Assembly: GCF_007827595.1 (NCBI RefSeq)
Contig: NZ_VISR01000028.1
Coordinates: 98,938 to 162,937 of the forward strand
Direction: 5' to 3'
DNA: 64,000 nucleotides
Source: Streptomyces sp. BK340
GTDB lineage: Bacteria; Actinomycetota; Actinomycetes; Streptomycetales; Streptomycetaceae
Shown piece by piece: positions 51,129-61,640 of the stretch. Each line of letters starts with the position of its first letter. Positions within the stretch are counted from its first letter, which is position 1. A program made the position numbers and the translations under genes. Below the pieces are notes generated by a model, which worked only from the letters and a program-made list of their open reading frames with translations, searched no databases and was not told the origin of the DNA.

Positions 51129-51982
51129 TACCGGCCCCCGATCAGGGAATGGAAACCGTTGTCAGCTGTAGCCTCGGCGAAGGAACCAGGGGCGAGACGG
51201 CAAGGTGGCACGACCGTATGGGGCTGAGTCTGGCAACGGCCGAGCGATGGGTGGAGCGGTGGGAGCGGCAGCAGGAGCGGTACGCCGTCGACCGTGAGGA
51301 GCGCTTCACGGTGATCGCCGACATGGTCGAGCACATCGCCGCGAGCGCCGCCCACCGGCCGCTGATCGTCGACCTCGGCTGCGGCCCCGGATCGCTGGCG
51401 GCCCGCCTGGCCCGGCGGCTCCCGGAAGCGGACATCGTGGCGGTGGACCGGGACCCGCTCCTGCTGGAGCTGGCCCGCGCCCACCACGCGGACGCGGCGC
51501 GCTACGTGGACACGGTCATCGGCGAGCACGGCTGGACCGAGGCTCTCGGCCTCGACCGCCCGCTCGACGCGGCCGTCTCGACGACGGCCCTGCACTACCT
51601 GACCCCGGAGAACCTGCGCCGCACCTACGGCCGGCTGGCCTCGCTCCTGCGCCCCGGCGGCATCCTCGTCAACGGCGACCACCTGCCCCAGGACGACGCC
51701 CGACTCGCCGAGATCGCCGGACACATCGGACACCGCCGGGCGGAACGCCGGCGGGCATTCGCCCACGAGGACTGGTCCTCCTGGTGGACGGCGATCGCCG
51801 AGGACCCCGAGATGGCCGACCTCTACACCGAACACCGGGCCCGTCGTCCCCCGACGGGAACGGACAGCGCCGCCCGGCTCTCCCTGTCCGCGCACCTGCG
51901 ACTCCTGGGCCAGGCGGGCTTCGGCCACGCCGGGCCCGTCTGGCAGTACGGCGACAGCTATGTGGTCGTGGCGATCCGCTGA
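51125..51982 (+). CDS. class I SAM-dependent methyltransferase
   Basis: This 285-residue protein has the SAM-binding loop VDLGCGPGSLAARLARRLP (about 80-98) and motif II VAVDRDPLLLELA. A long N-terminal helix (LATAERWVERWERQQERY) and a C-terminal segment with WSSWWTAIAEDPEM complete the family. The GTG at 51125 overlaps the upstream stop. An internal ATG at 51219 would also give a normal N-terminus; which is used cannot be told. The target is probably the product of the three PLP enzymes. Confidence 0.82.
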   Translation: MIPAPDQGMETVVSCSLGEGTRGETARWHDRMGLSLATAERWVERWERQQERYAVDREERFTVIADMVEHIAASAAHRPLIVDLGCGPGSLAARLARRLPEADIVAVDRDPLLLELARAHHADAARYVDTVIGEHGWTEALGLDRPLDAAVSTTALHYLTPENLRRTYGRLASLLRPGGILVNGDHLPQDDARLAEIAGHIGHRRAERRRAFAHEDWSSWWTAIAEDPEMADLYTEHRARRPPTGTDSAARLSLSAHLRLLGQAGFGHAGPVWQYGDSYVVVAIR

Positions 51983-51997
51983 TCAGTCCGGTCCGGC

Positions 51998-52035
51998 TTG
52001 ACTTCGAGTGTGCTCCAATTCGTAGCGTTTCGGGC
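51998..52035 (+). promoter_or_regulatory. MerR-type 19-bp-spacer promoter of the SDR gene, probably leaderless
   Basis: TTGACT (51998-52003) and TAGCGT (52023-52028) are separated by 19 bases instead of 17. Imperfect dyad arms GACTTCGAG and CTCCAATTC (about 7 of 9 matching) lie within the spacer. That is the layout of promoters activated by MerR-family proteins. The ATG at 52036 is 7 bases after the -10 box, so the transcript is probably leaderless. No MerR gene is seen in the window. Confidence 0.65.
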
Positions 52036-52995
52036 ATGAGCACTGCACAGCACAAGATCGGTTCGGGTTTCGGGGCCGACAGCACGGCCGACGACGTTCT
52101 CGAAGGCATCGGCCTCGGCGGAAAGCTCGCGATCGTCACCGGTGGCTACTCGGGGCTCGGGCTGGAGACCACCCGGGCGCTCACCAGGGCGGGGGCCGAG
52201 GTCGTCGTGCCGGCGCGGCGTCCGGACAGCGCGCGGGAGGCGCTCGCGGGTCTGGACGGGGTGGAGGTGGACCAGCTCGATCTGGGCGACCTGGACAGCG
52301 TGCGGGCGTTCGCCGAGCGGTTCCTCGACTCCGGACGCACCGTCGACTTCATGATCAACAACGCCGGGATCATGGCCTGCCCCGAGACCCGGGTCGGACC
52401 CGGCTGGGAGGCGCAGTTCGCCACCAACCACCTCGGCCACTACGCCCTGGTCAACCGCCTGTGGCCGGCGATCGAACCCGGCGGCGCCCGCGTGGTCTCC
52501 GTCTCCTCCCGCGGCCACCACTTCTCCGGCATCCGTTGGGACGACGTCCACTGGCAGCGGGGTTACGACAAGTGGGAGGCCTACGGCCAGGCCAAGACCG
52601 CGAACGTCCTGTTCGCCGTCCACCTGGACAGGCTCGGCAGGGGGCAGGGGGTGCGCGCCTTCGCACTCCACCCCGGCGGCATCCTCACCCCGCTCCAGCG
52701 GCACCTGCCCAAGGCGGAGATGGTGGAGCGCGGCTGGATCGACGAGCAGGGCAACGCGCTCAACCCCGAGGGCTTCAAGTCCCCGCAGCAGGGTGCGGCC
52801 ACCCAGGTGTGGGCGGCGACCTCGCCCCAGCTCGAGGGCCTGGGCGGCGTCTACCTCGAGGACTGCGACATCGCCGAGCCCGCCCCCGAGGGCGAGCGCC
52901 TGGGCGTGCGGGACTGGGCGACGGACCCGGAGCAGGCGGCCCGTCTGTGGGCCCTTTCGGCGGAGCTGACGGGCGTCGACGCGTTCGCGGCCTAG
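52036..52995 (+). CDS. short-chain dehydrogenase/reductase (oxidoreductase)
   Basis: This 319-residue classical SDR has the NAD(P) loop VTGGYSGLGLE (about 34-44), NNAGIM and the catalytic Tyr-xxx-Lys in AYGQAKTAN. It matches retinol-dehydrogenase-like actinobacterial enzymes often placed under a MerR regulator. Substrate unknown; a role in redox or drug-responsive metabolism is inferred from its promoter. Confidence 0.87.
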   Translation: MSTAQHKIGSGFGADSTADDVLEGIGLGGKLAIVTGGYSGLGLETTRALTRAGAEVVVPARRPDSAREALAGLDGVEVDQLDLGDLDSVRAFAERFLDSGRTVDFMINNAGIMACPETRVGPGWEAQFATNHLGHYALVNRLWPAIEPGGARVVSVSSRGHHFSGIRWDDVHWQRGYDKWEAYGQAKTANVLFAVHLDRLGRGQGVRAFALHPGGILTPLQRHLPKAEMVERGWIDEQGNALNPEGFKSPQQGAATQVWAATSPQLEGLGGVYLEDCDIAEPAPEGERLGVRDWATDPEQAARLWALSAELTGVDAFAA

Positions 52996-53203
52996 ATCCC
53001 TAGCGGGCCCGCCTCGCGGTCGCCACCGGACCGGTCAGGAATGGAGAAGCGCCGGTCGCGGAGCCGCGGCTACCGTGGCCGCCACGGGTGCCGTCCGAGG
53101 CAGGAAAATCGGACGTTACGCTCGAAGCCGGTCGGATCCGGCCAGGCGGCACCGGTGGAGACCGTGAAGGCGGGCCCGCCCGAGGGATGGAGTGACGAGA
53201 AGC

Positions 53204-55588
<2,385 letters not shown>

Positions 55589-55669
55589 CCGACGCGTGCG
55601 CCCCGGGGCTTTGCGCGGCCCGGTTGCGGTCCTGTGTGCCGGGCACGGCCGCCGTGTACGACGTCGTGA

Positions 55670-55702
55670 AACGCGCCTACGGACCTGGTCCGTAGGCGCG
55701 TT
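55670..55702 (+). terminator. strong hairpin terminator after the UvrA-like gene
   Basis: AACGCGCCTACGGACC (55670-55685) and its exact complement (55687-55702) flank a single T; in practice the loop is the central 5 bases or so and about 14 bp pair. It lies 81 bases after the UvrA-like gene stop. Confidence 0.8.
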
Positions 55703-55776
55703 CGCGGCGCCGCGCGGGGTACCGGCGGAACGCCTTGGCGCGCCCTCGACGGTCCGCTGCCCGTGGCCCCGACGAC

Positions 55777-56020
55777 ATGGACGCCTACGATGTCCGCGAC
55801 GGAGAGACCGTGGCCCGCGCCGTCCTCGGACGAAGCTTCGGCGCCGGCCGTCTGCACGAGAGCAGCTGCTGCGCGCGGTCCAGGAGCGCTGCCACCACGA
55901 ACCGGGCGAGCTGCGTGTGATCGTTTCCCAAGTCCCAGCCGATGCGACGGCAGTGCCGGCACTGCCGCCCGTGGACGGCCACAGGGCCGATCGAGGAGGG
56001 CGGTGCGACCGTCACTCACA
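55777..56020 (+). pseudogene. possible frameshifted small gene
   Basis: The gene-free stretch 55589-56113 (525 bases) holds a terminator and, here, a possible broken gene. An ATG frame gives MDAYDVRDGETVARAVLGRSF and runs to about 55860, then turns cysteine-rich. Moving to another frame at 55863 gives QLLRAVQERCHHEPGELRV, which looks like natural coding sequence. A 2-base gain or 1-base loss near 55861 would explain this. I do not recognise the family, so this is only a guess from composition. Nothing else is seen in the interval. Confidence 0.3.
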
Positions 56021-56113
56021 TGACGGTCCGCGAGCCCTGGCCTGCCGAGCACGAGCCGGCCGTCCCCGTACGCCGGCACGGCGCGGCGGCGACTCCCGCA
56101 CCGGCGGCGGCTC

Positions 56114-57535
56114 ATGAGTGAGGCGATCGTGGTGGGCGCCGGCCCGAACGGGCTGGCCGCCGCCGTCACCCTGGCCCGGTACGGGCTGCGGGTCACCGTC
56201 CTGGAGGCCGCCGACGAGATCGGCGGCGGCACCCGCAGCGGCGAGGCCGTCCTGCCCGGACTGCTGCACGACCACTGCTCCGCGGTGCATCCCATGGCGG
56301 TGGGATCGCCGTTCCTGCGCGAGCTGGACCTGGGCCGCTACGGCCTTCGGTGGCGGCTCCCGGACATCGACTGCGCGCATCCGCTCGACGGCGGGGCGGC
56401 CGGTGTCCTGTACCGCTCCGTCAGCGACACCGCGGCCGCGCTGGGACGCGACGGAGCGCGGTGGCGGCGGCTGTTCGACGGACCCTCCGCCGCCTTCGAC
56501 ATCCTGGCCGAGGACGTCATGGGTCCGCTGCTCCGGATGCCGCGGCACCCGGTCCGGCTCGCCCGGTTCGGGCTGCCGGCCCTGCTTCCCGCCGCGGCGC
56601 TGGCCCGCACGTTCGCGACGGAGGAGGCCCGCGCGCTGTTCGGCGGAGTGGCGGCCCACGCCTTCCAGCCGCTGCACCACCCGATGAGCTCCAGCATCGG
56701 CCTCGGCATCCTGACCGCCGGGCACCGGCACGGCTGGGCGGTCGCGGCGGGCGGCTCCCGTGCCATCACCGACGCCCTCGCGGCCCTGCTGGCCGATCTC
56801 GGCGGCAAGATCGAGACCGGGGTGCGGGTCCGGTCGGCCACGGACCTTCCGCCCGCCGACGTGACCATGTTCGATCTCGCGCCCGGGGCGGTGGCCGACA
56901 TCCTCGGCGACCGCCTGCCGCCGCGCGTCGCCCGCGCCTACCGGCGGTTCCGGCACGGCCCGGGCGCCTTCAAGGTGGACTTCGCGGTCGAGGGCGGGGT
57001 GCCCTGGTCCGCCCTGCCGGCACGCCGGGCGGGCACGGTGCACGTCGGCGGCCCCTTCTCCGAAGTGGCCTTCACGGAACGGGAGATCACCGCCGGACGG
57101 ATGCCCGAGCGGCCGTTCGTCCTGGTGGGCCAGCAGTACCTGGCCGACCCGCAGCGCTCCGTCGGCGACGTGCACCCCGTCTGGACCTACGCGCATGTGC
57201 CGCACGGCTACGACGGCGACGCCACCGAGGCGATCATCGCCCAGATCGAGCGGTTCGCCCCCGGGTTCCGGGACCGCGTGATCGGCATGAGTACCCGCCC
57301 CACCTCAGCGTTCCCCGCCCACAACCCGAACTACGTCGGCGGTGACATCCTCACCGGCGCCAAGAACATCCCCCAACTCGTCTTCGGCCCCCGCCTCGGC
57401 CTCGATCCGTACGCCACCGGGCTCCCCGGTCACTACCTCTGCTCGGCGGCGACCCCGCCGGGCCCCGGGGCGCACGGCATGTGCGGCCATCACGCCGCCA
57501 GACGCGCCATGCACGACGTCATCGGCCACGCATGA
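56114..57535 (+). CDS. phytoene-desaturase-family FAD oxidoreductase
   Basis: This 473-residue flavoprotein of the carotenoid/retinol-saturase (CrtI-type) family has the FAD loop VVGAGPNGLAAAVTLARYG (6-24) and EAADEIGGGTRSGE. The C-terminal GHYLCSAATPPGPGAHGMCGHHAAR segment forms the second FAD motif. No carotenoid synthase genes are nearby, so a stand-alone oxidoreductase of unknown substrate is more likely than carotenoid synthesis. The ATG has no strong ribosome site. Confidence 0.85.
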   Translation: MSEAIVVGAGPNGLAAAVTLARYGLRVTVLEAADEIGGGTRSGEAVLPGLLHDHCSAVHPMAVGSPFLRELDLGRYGLRWRLPDIDCAHPLDGGAAGVLYRSVSDTAAALGRDGARWRRLFDGPSAAFDILAEDVMGPLLRMPRHPVRLARFGLPALLPAAALARTFATEEARALFGGVAAHAFQPLHHPMSSSIGLGILTAGHRHGWAVAAGGSRAITDALAALLADLGGKIETGVRVRSATDLPPADVTMFDLAPGAVADILGDRLPPRVARAYRRFRHGPGAFKVDFAVEGGVPWSALPARRAGTVHVGGPFSEVAFTEREITAGRMPERPFVLVGQQYLADPQRSVGDVHPVWTYAHVPHGYDGDATEAIIAQIERFAPGFRDRVIGMSTRPTSAFPAHNPNYVGGDILTGAKNIPQLVFGPRLGLDPYATGLPGHYLCSAATPPGPGAHGMCGHHAARRAMHDVIGHA

Positions 57536-57624
57536 CGCCATCGCCAATACATGACGCCGCATGTCAGGTATTGCCCTGAGACTGGGCTCCTCCGAACGGC
57601 AGTCCCACGGCTTCAGGAGGGCCC

Positions 57625-58122
57625 ATGAACAGTCACCCGACGCTCTTTTCCACCGAGGGCGAAGACCTCTCGCGCAACGCGTCCGGCTCGCCCGGGCGGG
57701 CCTGGCTCGGCGTGGTGTCCGCCGAGCACGCCCGGCATGCGAGCAGGCACGGCTGGATCCAGCTCAACCACGGCGACCGCCGCAATCTCGCCCGGATGCG
57801 CCGGGGCGACGGATTCGTCTTCTACTCGCCCACCGAGCGCATGGGCGACAGGGCGAGACTGCGCGCCTTCACGGCGCTCGGAGTCATCGCCGACGACGAG
57901 CCCCATCTCGCCGACGAGGTCATGAACATGGGCGCCAGAGGGACCGTACGGCCATGGCGCCGAACCGTCGACTTCGAGGACGTGCACGCCGCCGACCTGC
58001 GCACCGTCGCCGCCGACCTGCTCCTGACCCGGCAGCCGAACTGGGGATACGGACTGCGTCTCGGCCTGGTTCCGCTGGCCGTCGAGGACTTCGAGCTGCT
58101 CCGCGTCGCGATGGGGCGATGA
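57625..58122 (+). CDS. EVE domain protein
   Basis: This 165-residue PUA-like protein has WLGVVSAEHARHASRHGWIQLNHG near the N-terminus and GDGFVFYSP, RLRAFTALGVI and a RP(W)RRTVDF strand. EVE domains bind modified bases or RNA and are often linked to modification-dependent restriction. None is adjacent, so this is probably a free-standing member. AGGAGGG precedes the ATG at 57625. Confidence 0.8.
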   Translation: MNSHPTLFSTEGEDLSRNASGSPGRAWLGVVSAEHARHASRHGWIQLNHGDRRNLARMRRGDGFVFYSPTERMGDRARLRAFTALGVIADDEPHLADEVMNMGARGTVRPWRRTVDFEDVHAADLRTVAADLLLTRQPNWGYGLRLGLVPLAVEDFELLRVAMGR

Positions 58123-58538
58123 GGGCGAGGGCCCGCAGGACCCCGCACGGCGGCCCGGGCTCGTCCCACGGCGCAGCCGGTCCGTCCGGCGGCCACCCTG
58201 GTGAGTAGCAGCATCCGGCAGGGTCCGCAGCGCGGCCCGGTGGCCGAGCCCCCTCCGGTCACCCGATCGGCGCTGTCCCGGCCCGCTGATGCACGGCCGT
58301 GGAGACGGCACCGGAGACCACCACCCGCCCCCTCGTCTGTGGCCGGCGAACGCAAAAGGCCTGTTGAGGAGCTGTCCGGGCCGAAGGCTCGGGCAGCCCC
58401 TGCGCCCCTTTGGCGGTTGCCCGGCCGCCCCGCATCCTTCCTTCGGGCGACTCGTGCGGCAATCGGCCCATCCGAACGCGATCCTCGTGCCCGGGCTGGC
58501 TACAGCAAGGACGTGAACAAGACTTCAAGGAAAATCGG
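58123..58538. other. gene-free interval before the cellulose-synthase-like gene
   Basis: This 416-base stretch has no convincing coding frame and no tRNA-like fold. Several short inverted segments (for example around 58375-58425) could form leader structures, but I recognise no known riboswitch. It may be a long 5' leader and promoter for the glycosyltransferase at 58539, whose ribosome site AAGGAAAA is at about 58527-58534. Confidence 0.5.
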
Positions 58539-60206
58539 ATGAGTCTCGATTCACCTGAGACCATCGCGACCCAGATCCCGCCGACGATCGCCCGGCAGAC
58601 AGCTCCTCGGTCCGGGCAGACCGGCAACCACGTACTCCCACAACCCCCGGACGACAAGGAGAAGTACTCCTACGTCCGTCGTCACCTCTGGGTGCTCACG
58701 ACCGCCTCGCTCATCAGCATGGGCTGTCTCGTCTACAGCCAGTTCAGACTGCTCCACTCCTCGCTCTGGCTGATCGTCCTGCTGCCGTGCCTGGGCTTCA
58801 CCGTCCTGTACTACGTCACCTCGATGCGGGTGAACGCCTTCACCGCAGACTTCGACCTGAAGGCCCACCGCCGGCTCGTCCAGGGCTGGCGTCCGAAGGC
58901 ACACCCGACGGTCGCGGTCTTCCTGCCCGTGTGCGGTGAGCCCGTGGAGGTACTGGAGAACACCTGGACGCACGTGCGCCGGCTCGCCGACCGCTACCCC
59001 GGCAGGGCCACCGCGTACGTGCTCGACGACTCCGCGAACCCGGAACTCGCCTACCTGGCCGAGAGGTTCGGCTTCGTCTACGGGAGCCGGCCCAACCGTG
59101 GCTGGTTCAAGAAGGCCGGCAACCTGCACTACGGGCTGGGCATCTCCGACGAGGAGTACATTCTCATCCTCGACGCCGACTTCGCCCCCCGGGCGGACCT
59201 TCTGGAGGAACTGCTGCCCTACCTGGAGCACGACCCGGAGGTCGGCATCGTCCAGTCACCGCAGTACTTCCGGGTGCTCGGCCGGCAGACGTGGATCGAG
59301 CGCGGTGCGGGTTCCGTCCAGGAGCTGTTCTACCGGGTGGTCCAGGTGTCCCGTCAGCGGCACGGCGGCGCCATCTGCGTGGGGAGCTGCGCCGTGTACC
59401 GGCGCAAGGCGCTCGAGGCCAACGGCGGTACCACGCTGATCGAGCACTCGGAGGACGTGCACACGGGCTTCGACCTGCGTCGCCTCGGCTGGAGTCTGCG
59501 CTATGTGCCGCTCCCCCTCGCCACCGGCAACTGCCCCGACAACGTGAGCGCGTTCTACCACCAGCAGTACCGCTGGTGCTCCGGATCCATGAGCCTGCTG
59601 GGAAGCAGGAAGTTCTGGGACACCAAGCTCCGGCTCACCACCCGGCTCTGCTACGTCTCCGGCTTCTTCTACTACCTCCACACGGCACTGTTCACCTTCG
59701 TGGCGCCGCTGATCCCGGTGGTCCTGCTGGTGGCCATGCCCGAGAAGCTCAGAGCCGAGAACGCGCTGCTGGTCCTGCCCAGCGTCGTCTACACGGTGCT
59801 GATCTTCCCGTGGTGGCACCGCTGCCGCTACCGGCTCGAAGCCTGGGCCGTGCGCCTGTTGTACGGCTGGGCGCACCTGTTCGCCATCTGGGACGTCGTG
59901 CGCGGCAGGCGCCAGTCCTGGCGGCCCACCGGCTCGGCGGCCGCGGGCCGGTCCACCAACCGGCGCTTCTGGATCGGTGTCTGGGTCTGGAACGGCGGCA
60001 CGGCTGTCGTGTGGGTGAGCGCCGCGCTCTGGCGGACCGTCACCCTGTACCCGCCGGACTTCTGCCTGGTGCTGGCCTCCGGCCTGTTCTACGCCGTGAT
60101 CGTCGGCCGTGTCCTCGTCCCGCCGCGGACCGTCACCGCGGCGCGTGTGCCCGTCATCGCGCCGAGGAAGCTGATGGAGCCCGCGAAGAGTGCCGGAGGA
60201 GCGTGA
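58539..60206 (+). CDS. cellulose-synthase-like glycosyltransferase, family 2 (BcsA-type)
   Basis: This 555-residue membrane GT2 enzyme has two N-terminal helices (about 48-85), a catalytic domain with the substrate motifs LDDSANPE and ILDADFAP (DxD), HSEDVHTGFDLRRLGW (catalytic base) and QQYRWCSGSM (QxxRW), and then three to five more helices. All four processive beta-glycan synthase motifs are present. It lacks the PilZ domain of BcsA, so c-di-GMP activation is not evident. It converges on a secreted GH5 glucanase, a familiar pairing of beta-glucan synthesis and remodelling. Confidence 0.87.
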   Translation: MSLDSPETIATQIPPTIARQTAPRSGQTGNHVLPQPPDDKEKYSYVRRHLWVLTTASLISMGCLVYSQFRLLHSSLWLIVLLPCLGFTVLYYVTSMRVNAFTADFDLKAHRRLVQGWRPKAHPTVAVFLPVCGEPVEVLENTWTHVRRLADRYPGRATAYVLDDSANPELAYLAERFGFVYGSRPNRGWFKKAGNLHYGLGISDEEYILILDADFAPRADLLEELLPYLEHDPEVGIVQSPQYFRVLGRQTWIERGAGSVQELFYRVVQVSRQRHGGAICVGSCAVYRRKALEANGGTTLIEHSEDVHTGFDLRRLGWSLRYVPLPLATGNCPDNVSAFYHQQYRWCSGSMSLLGSRKFWDTKLRLTTRLCYVSGFFYYLHTALFTFVAPLIPVVLLVAMPEKLRAENALLVLPSVVYTVLIFPWWHRCRYRLEAWAVRLLYGWAHLFAIWDVVRGRRQSWRPTGSAAAGRSTNRRFWIGVWVWNGGTAVVWVSAALWRTVTLYPPDFCLVLASGLFYAVIVGRVLVPPRTVTAARVPVIAPRKLMEPAKSAGGA

Positions 60207-60237
60207 AACGAGAGTCCCGGGGGAGCGTGCGACACGA

Positions 60238-60277
60238 AGAGGTCCGTGGAGCCCGGATCCGGGCCCCACGGACCTCT
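60238..60277. terminator. long bidirectional hairpin between glycosyltransferase and GH5
   Basis: AGAGGTCCGTGG (60238-60249) pairs with CCACGGACCTCT (60266-60277), and the inner GCCCGG-AT-CCGGGC (60251-60264) pairs with itself, giving about 18 bp interrupted by one mismatch. It separates convergent genes and can stop transcription from both sides. Confidence 0.85.
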
Positions 60278-60305
60278 CGTCGTCACCCCGGCGGGGACGG
60301 CGGCC

Positions 60306-61343
60306 TCAGCCTCTGATCCGTTCCCGGATCCAGGCGCCGTTCGGTGTGAGGGAGCCGGAGCGGGAGAAGGTACCTGCTTTGCAGGTGCCCTGCTTGAAGA
60401 CCGAATGCTCCCGGTCGTTGTCGGACAGGCTCCAGTTCGTCCAACCGATCTTGTCCTTCGCCATGAGGTCGACCCACTTCTGCGCCATGACGCGGTCGCT
60501 GCCGTACCCCGTCCAGGACGCGATACCCCACTCGGTGACGAAAACGGGGACCTTGGACGCGGCACGGTGCAGGATTTCCATGTACCCCTCGGCCGCTACT
60601 CGCGCGTAGAAGTGAAAGGTGTACATGATGTTCTTCGCGGCCACGGGATCACTGACGACCGTTCGCTCGTCGGAACCCTCGGAGGCGCTGAACGTGGACC
60701 AGCCGGGCGTCGGAACGAGGATCACGCCGGCGGGGTCCTGGGAGCGGATCACGGGAATGAGCTTTTCCGCGTAACTCTTGATGGTCGGCCAGTTCACTTC
60801 GTGCGGCTCGTTGGCGAGCTCGTAGATCACATTGGGCCGCTTCCTGTTCCGCTCCGCGATGTCCTTGAAGAACTTCTTCGCGTTCTGGAGGTCCGCATAG
60901 GGGTCGCCCGGGTTGAGCATGTGCCAGTCGACGATGACGTACATGCCACGGGCGCTCGCCCGGTCGATCAGCCGGTTCACCAGGTCGGTGAAGCGCTTCG
61001 GATCGGCCTCGTAACCGCCCTGGCGCGCGTACGTCGCGACCCGCAGGACGCTCGCCTTCCAGTCGTGGGCCAGTACGTCCAGGGCGCGGTCGGTCAGACA
61101 GTGGGCGAACCACTGCGTGCCGTGCGAACTCATGCCGCGCAGCTGGACCGGCGTGCCGGACGCGGAGCACAGGTGCGTGCCGCAGACGCGGAGCTTGCCG
61201 TACGCCTGGACCGGAGTCCTGGGTCCGGCGGCCGGCCGGACCTCCGCTCCGTGCGCCGTGGTCGCGGTCAGCAGGCCGAGCGTCGCCGCTATGGCCAGTG
61301 CGCTTCGGGTGACCCAACGGCTGCGAGAAGGTAGTGAGCGCAC
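60306..61343 (-). CDS. secreted cellulase / GH5 endoglucanase-like
   Basis: This 345-residue protein has an N-terminal signal (RWVTRSALAIAATLGLLTATTAHGA). Its GH5 barrel opens VCGTHLCSASGTPVQLRGMSSHG and carries acid/base Glu in YELANEPHE and nucleophile Glu in PVFVTEWGIA. VIVDWHMLNPGDP is a typical GH5 strand. It hydrolyses beta-1,4-glucan. The GTG at 61343 behind GGAGG gives the signal; the longer frame to 61478 is unlikely. It may trim the glucan made by the convergent synthase. Confidence 0.87.
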   Translation of the reverse strand: MRSLPSRSRWVTRSALAIAATLGLLTATTAHGAEVRPAAGPRTPVQAYGKLRVCGTHLCSASGTPVQLRGMSSHGTQWFAHCLTDRALDVLAHDWKASVLRVATYARQGGYEADPKRFTDLVNRLIDRASARGMYVIVDWHMLNPGDPYADLQNAKKFFKDIAERNRKRPNVIYELANEPHEVNWPTIKSYAEKLIPVIRSQDPAGVILVPTPGWSTFSASEGSDERTVVSDPVAAKNIMYTFHFYARVAAEGYMEILHRAASKVPVFVTEWGIASWTGYGSDRVMAQKWVDLMAKDKIGWTNWSLSDNDREHSVFKQGTCKAGTFSRSGSLTPNGAWIRERIRG

Positions 61344-61640
61344 CTGTGCCTCCGGTTCCTGGGGATCGTCCTGCACAGCACACTCGACGAAATGGACGCG
61401 GTAAGTGACGCAGCGCCAGCGCGCTTCGTCCGAGGGACGGAGAATTTCACCCCCCTGGGCCACGATCGCCCCCGTCACCGGGAGTGGAGCTCTGGTCAGG
61501 CCTACCGGTTCCGTACTGCAATCTCTGACCGACTTCTTTCACCTCGGTGGCCAATCACCCGAGTCGGCTTGACGATTGGGCTCGATGAGTGCCCCGTTGA
61601 TCTGGACACCGCGTTTGCAGTTGCGCAGAGTGATCGAAAG
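61344..61640. other. divergent regulatory region of GH5 and NRPS genes
   Basis: This is a 297-base gap between divergent genes with lower GC than the surroundings. TTGACG at 61569-61574 could be a -35 box for the NRPS, but a convincing -10 is not seen. No gene or RNA is recognised. Confidence 0.4.

Noticed and set aside
58123..58538. Possible c-di-GMP or c-di-AMP riboswitch before the cellulose-synthase-like gene
   Set aside because: The expected conserved core bases are not found; only the length and some pairing suggest structure.
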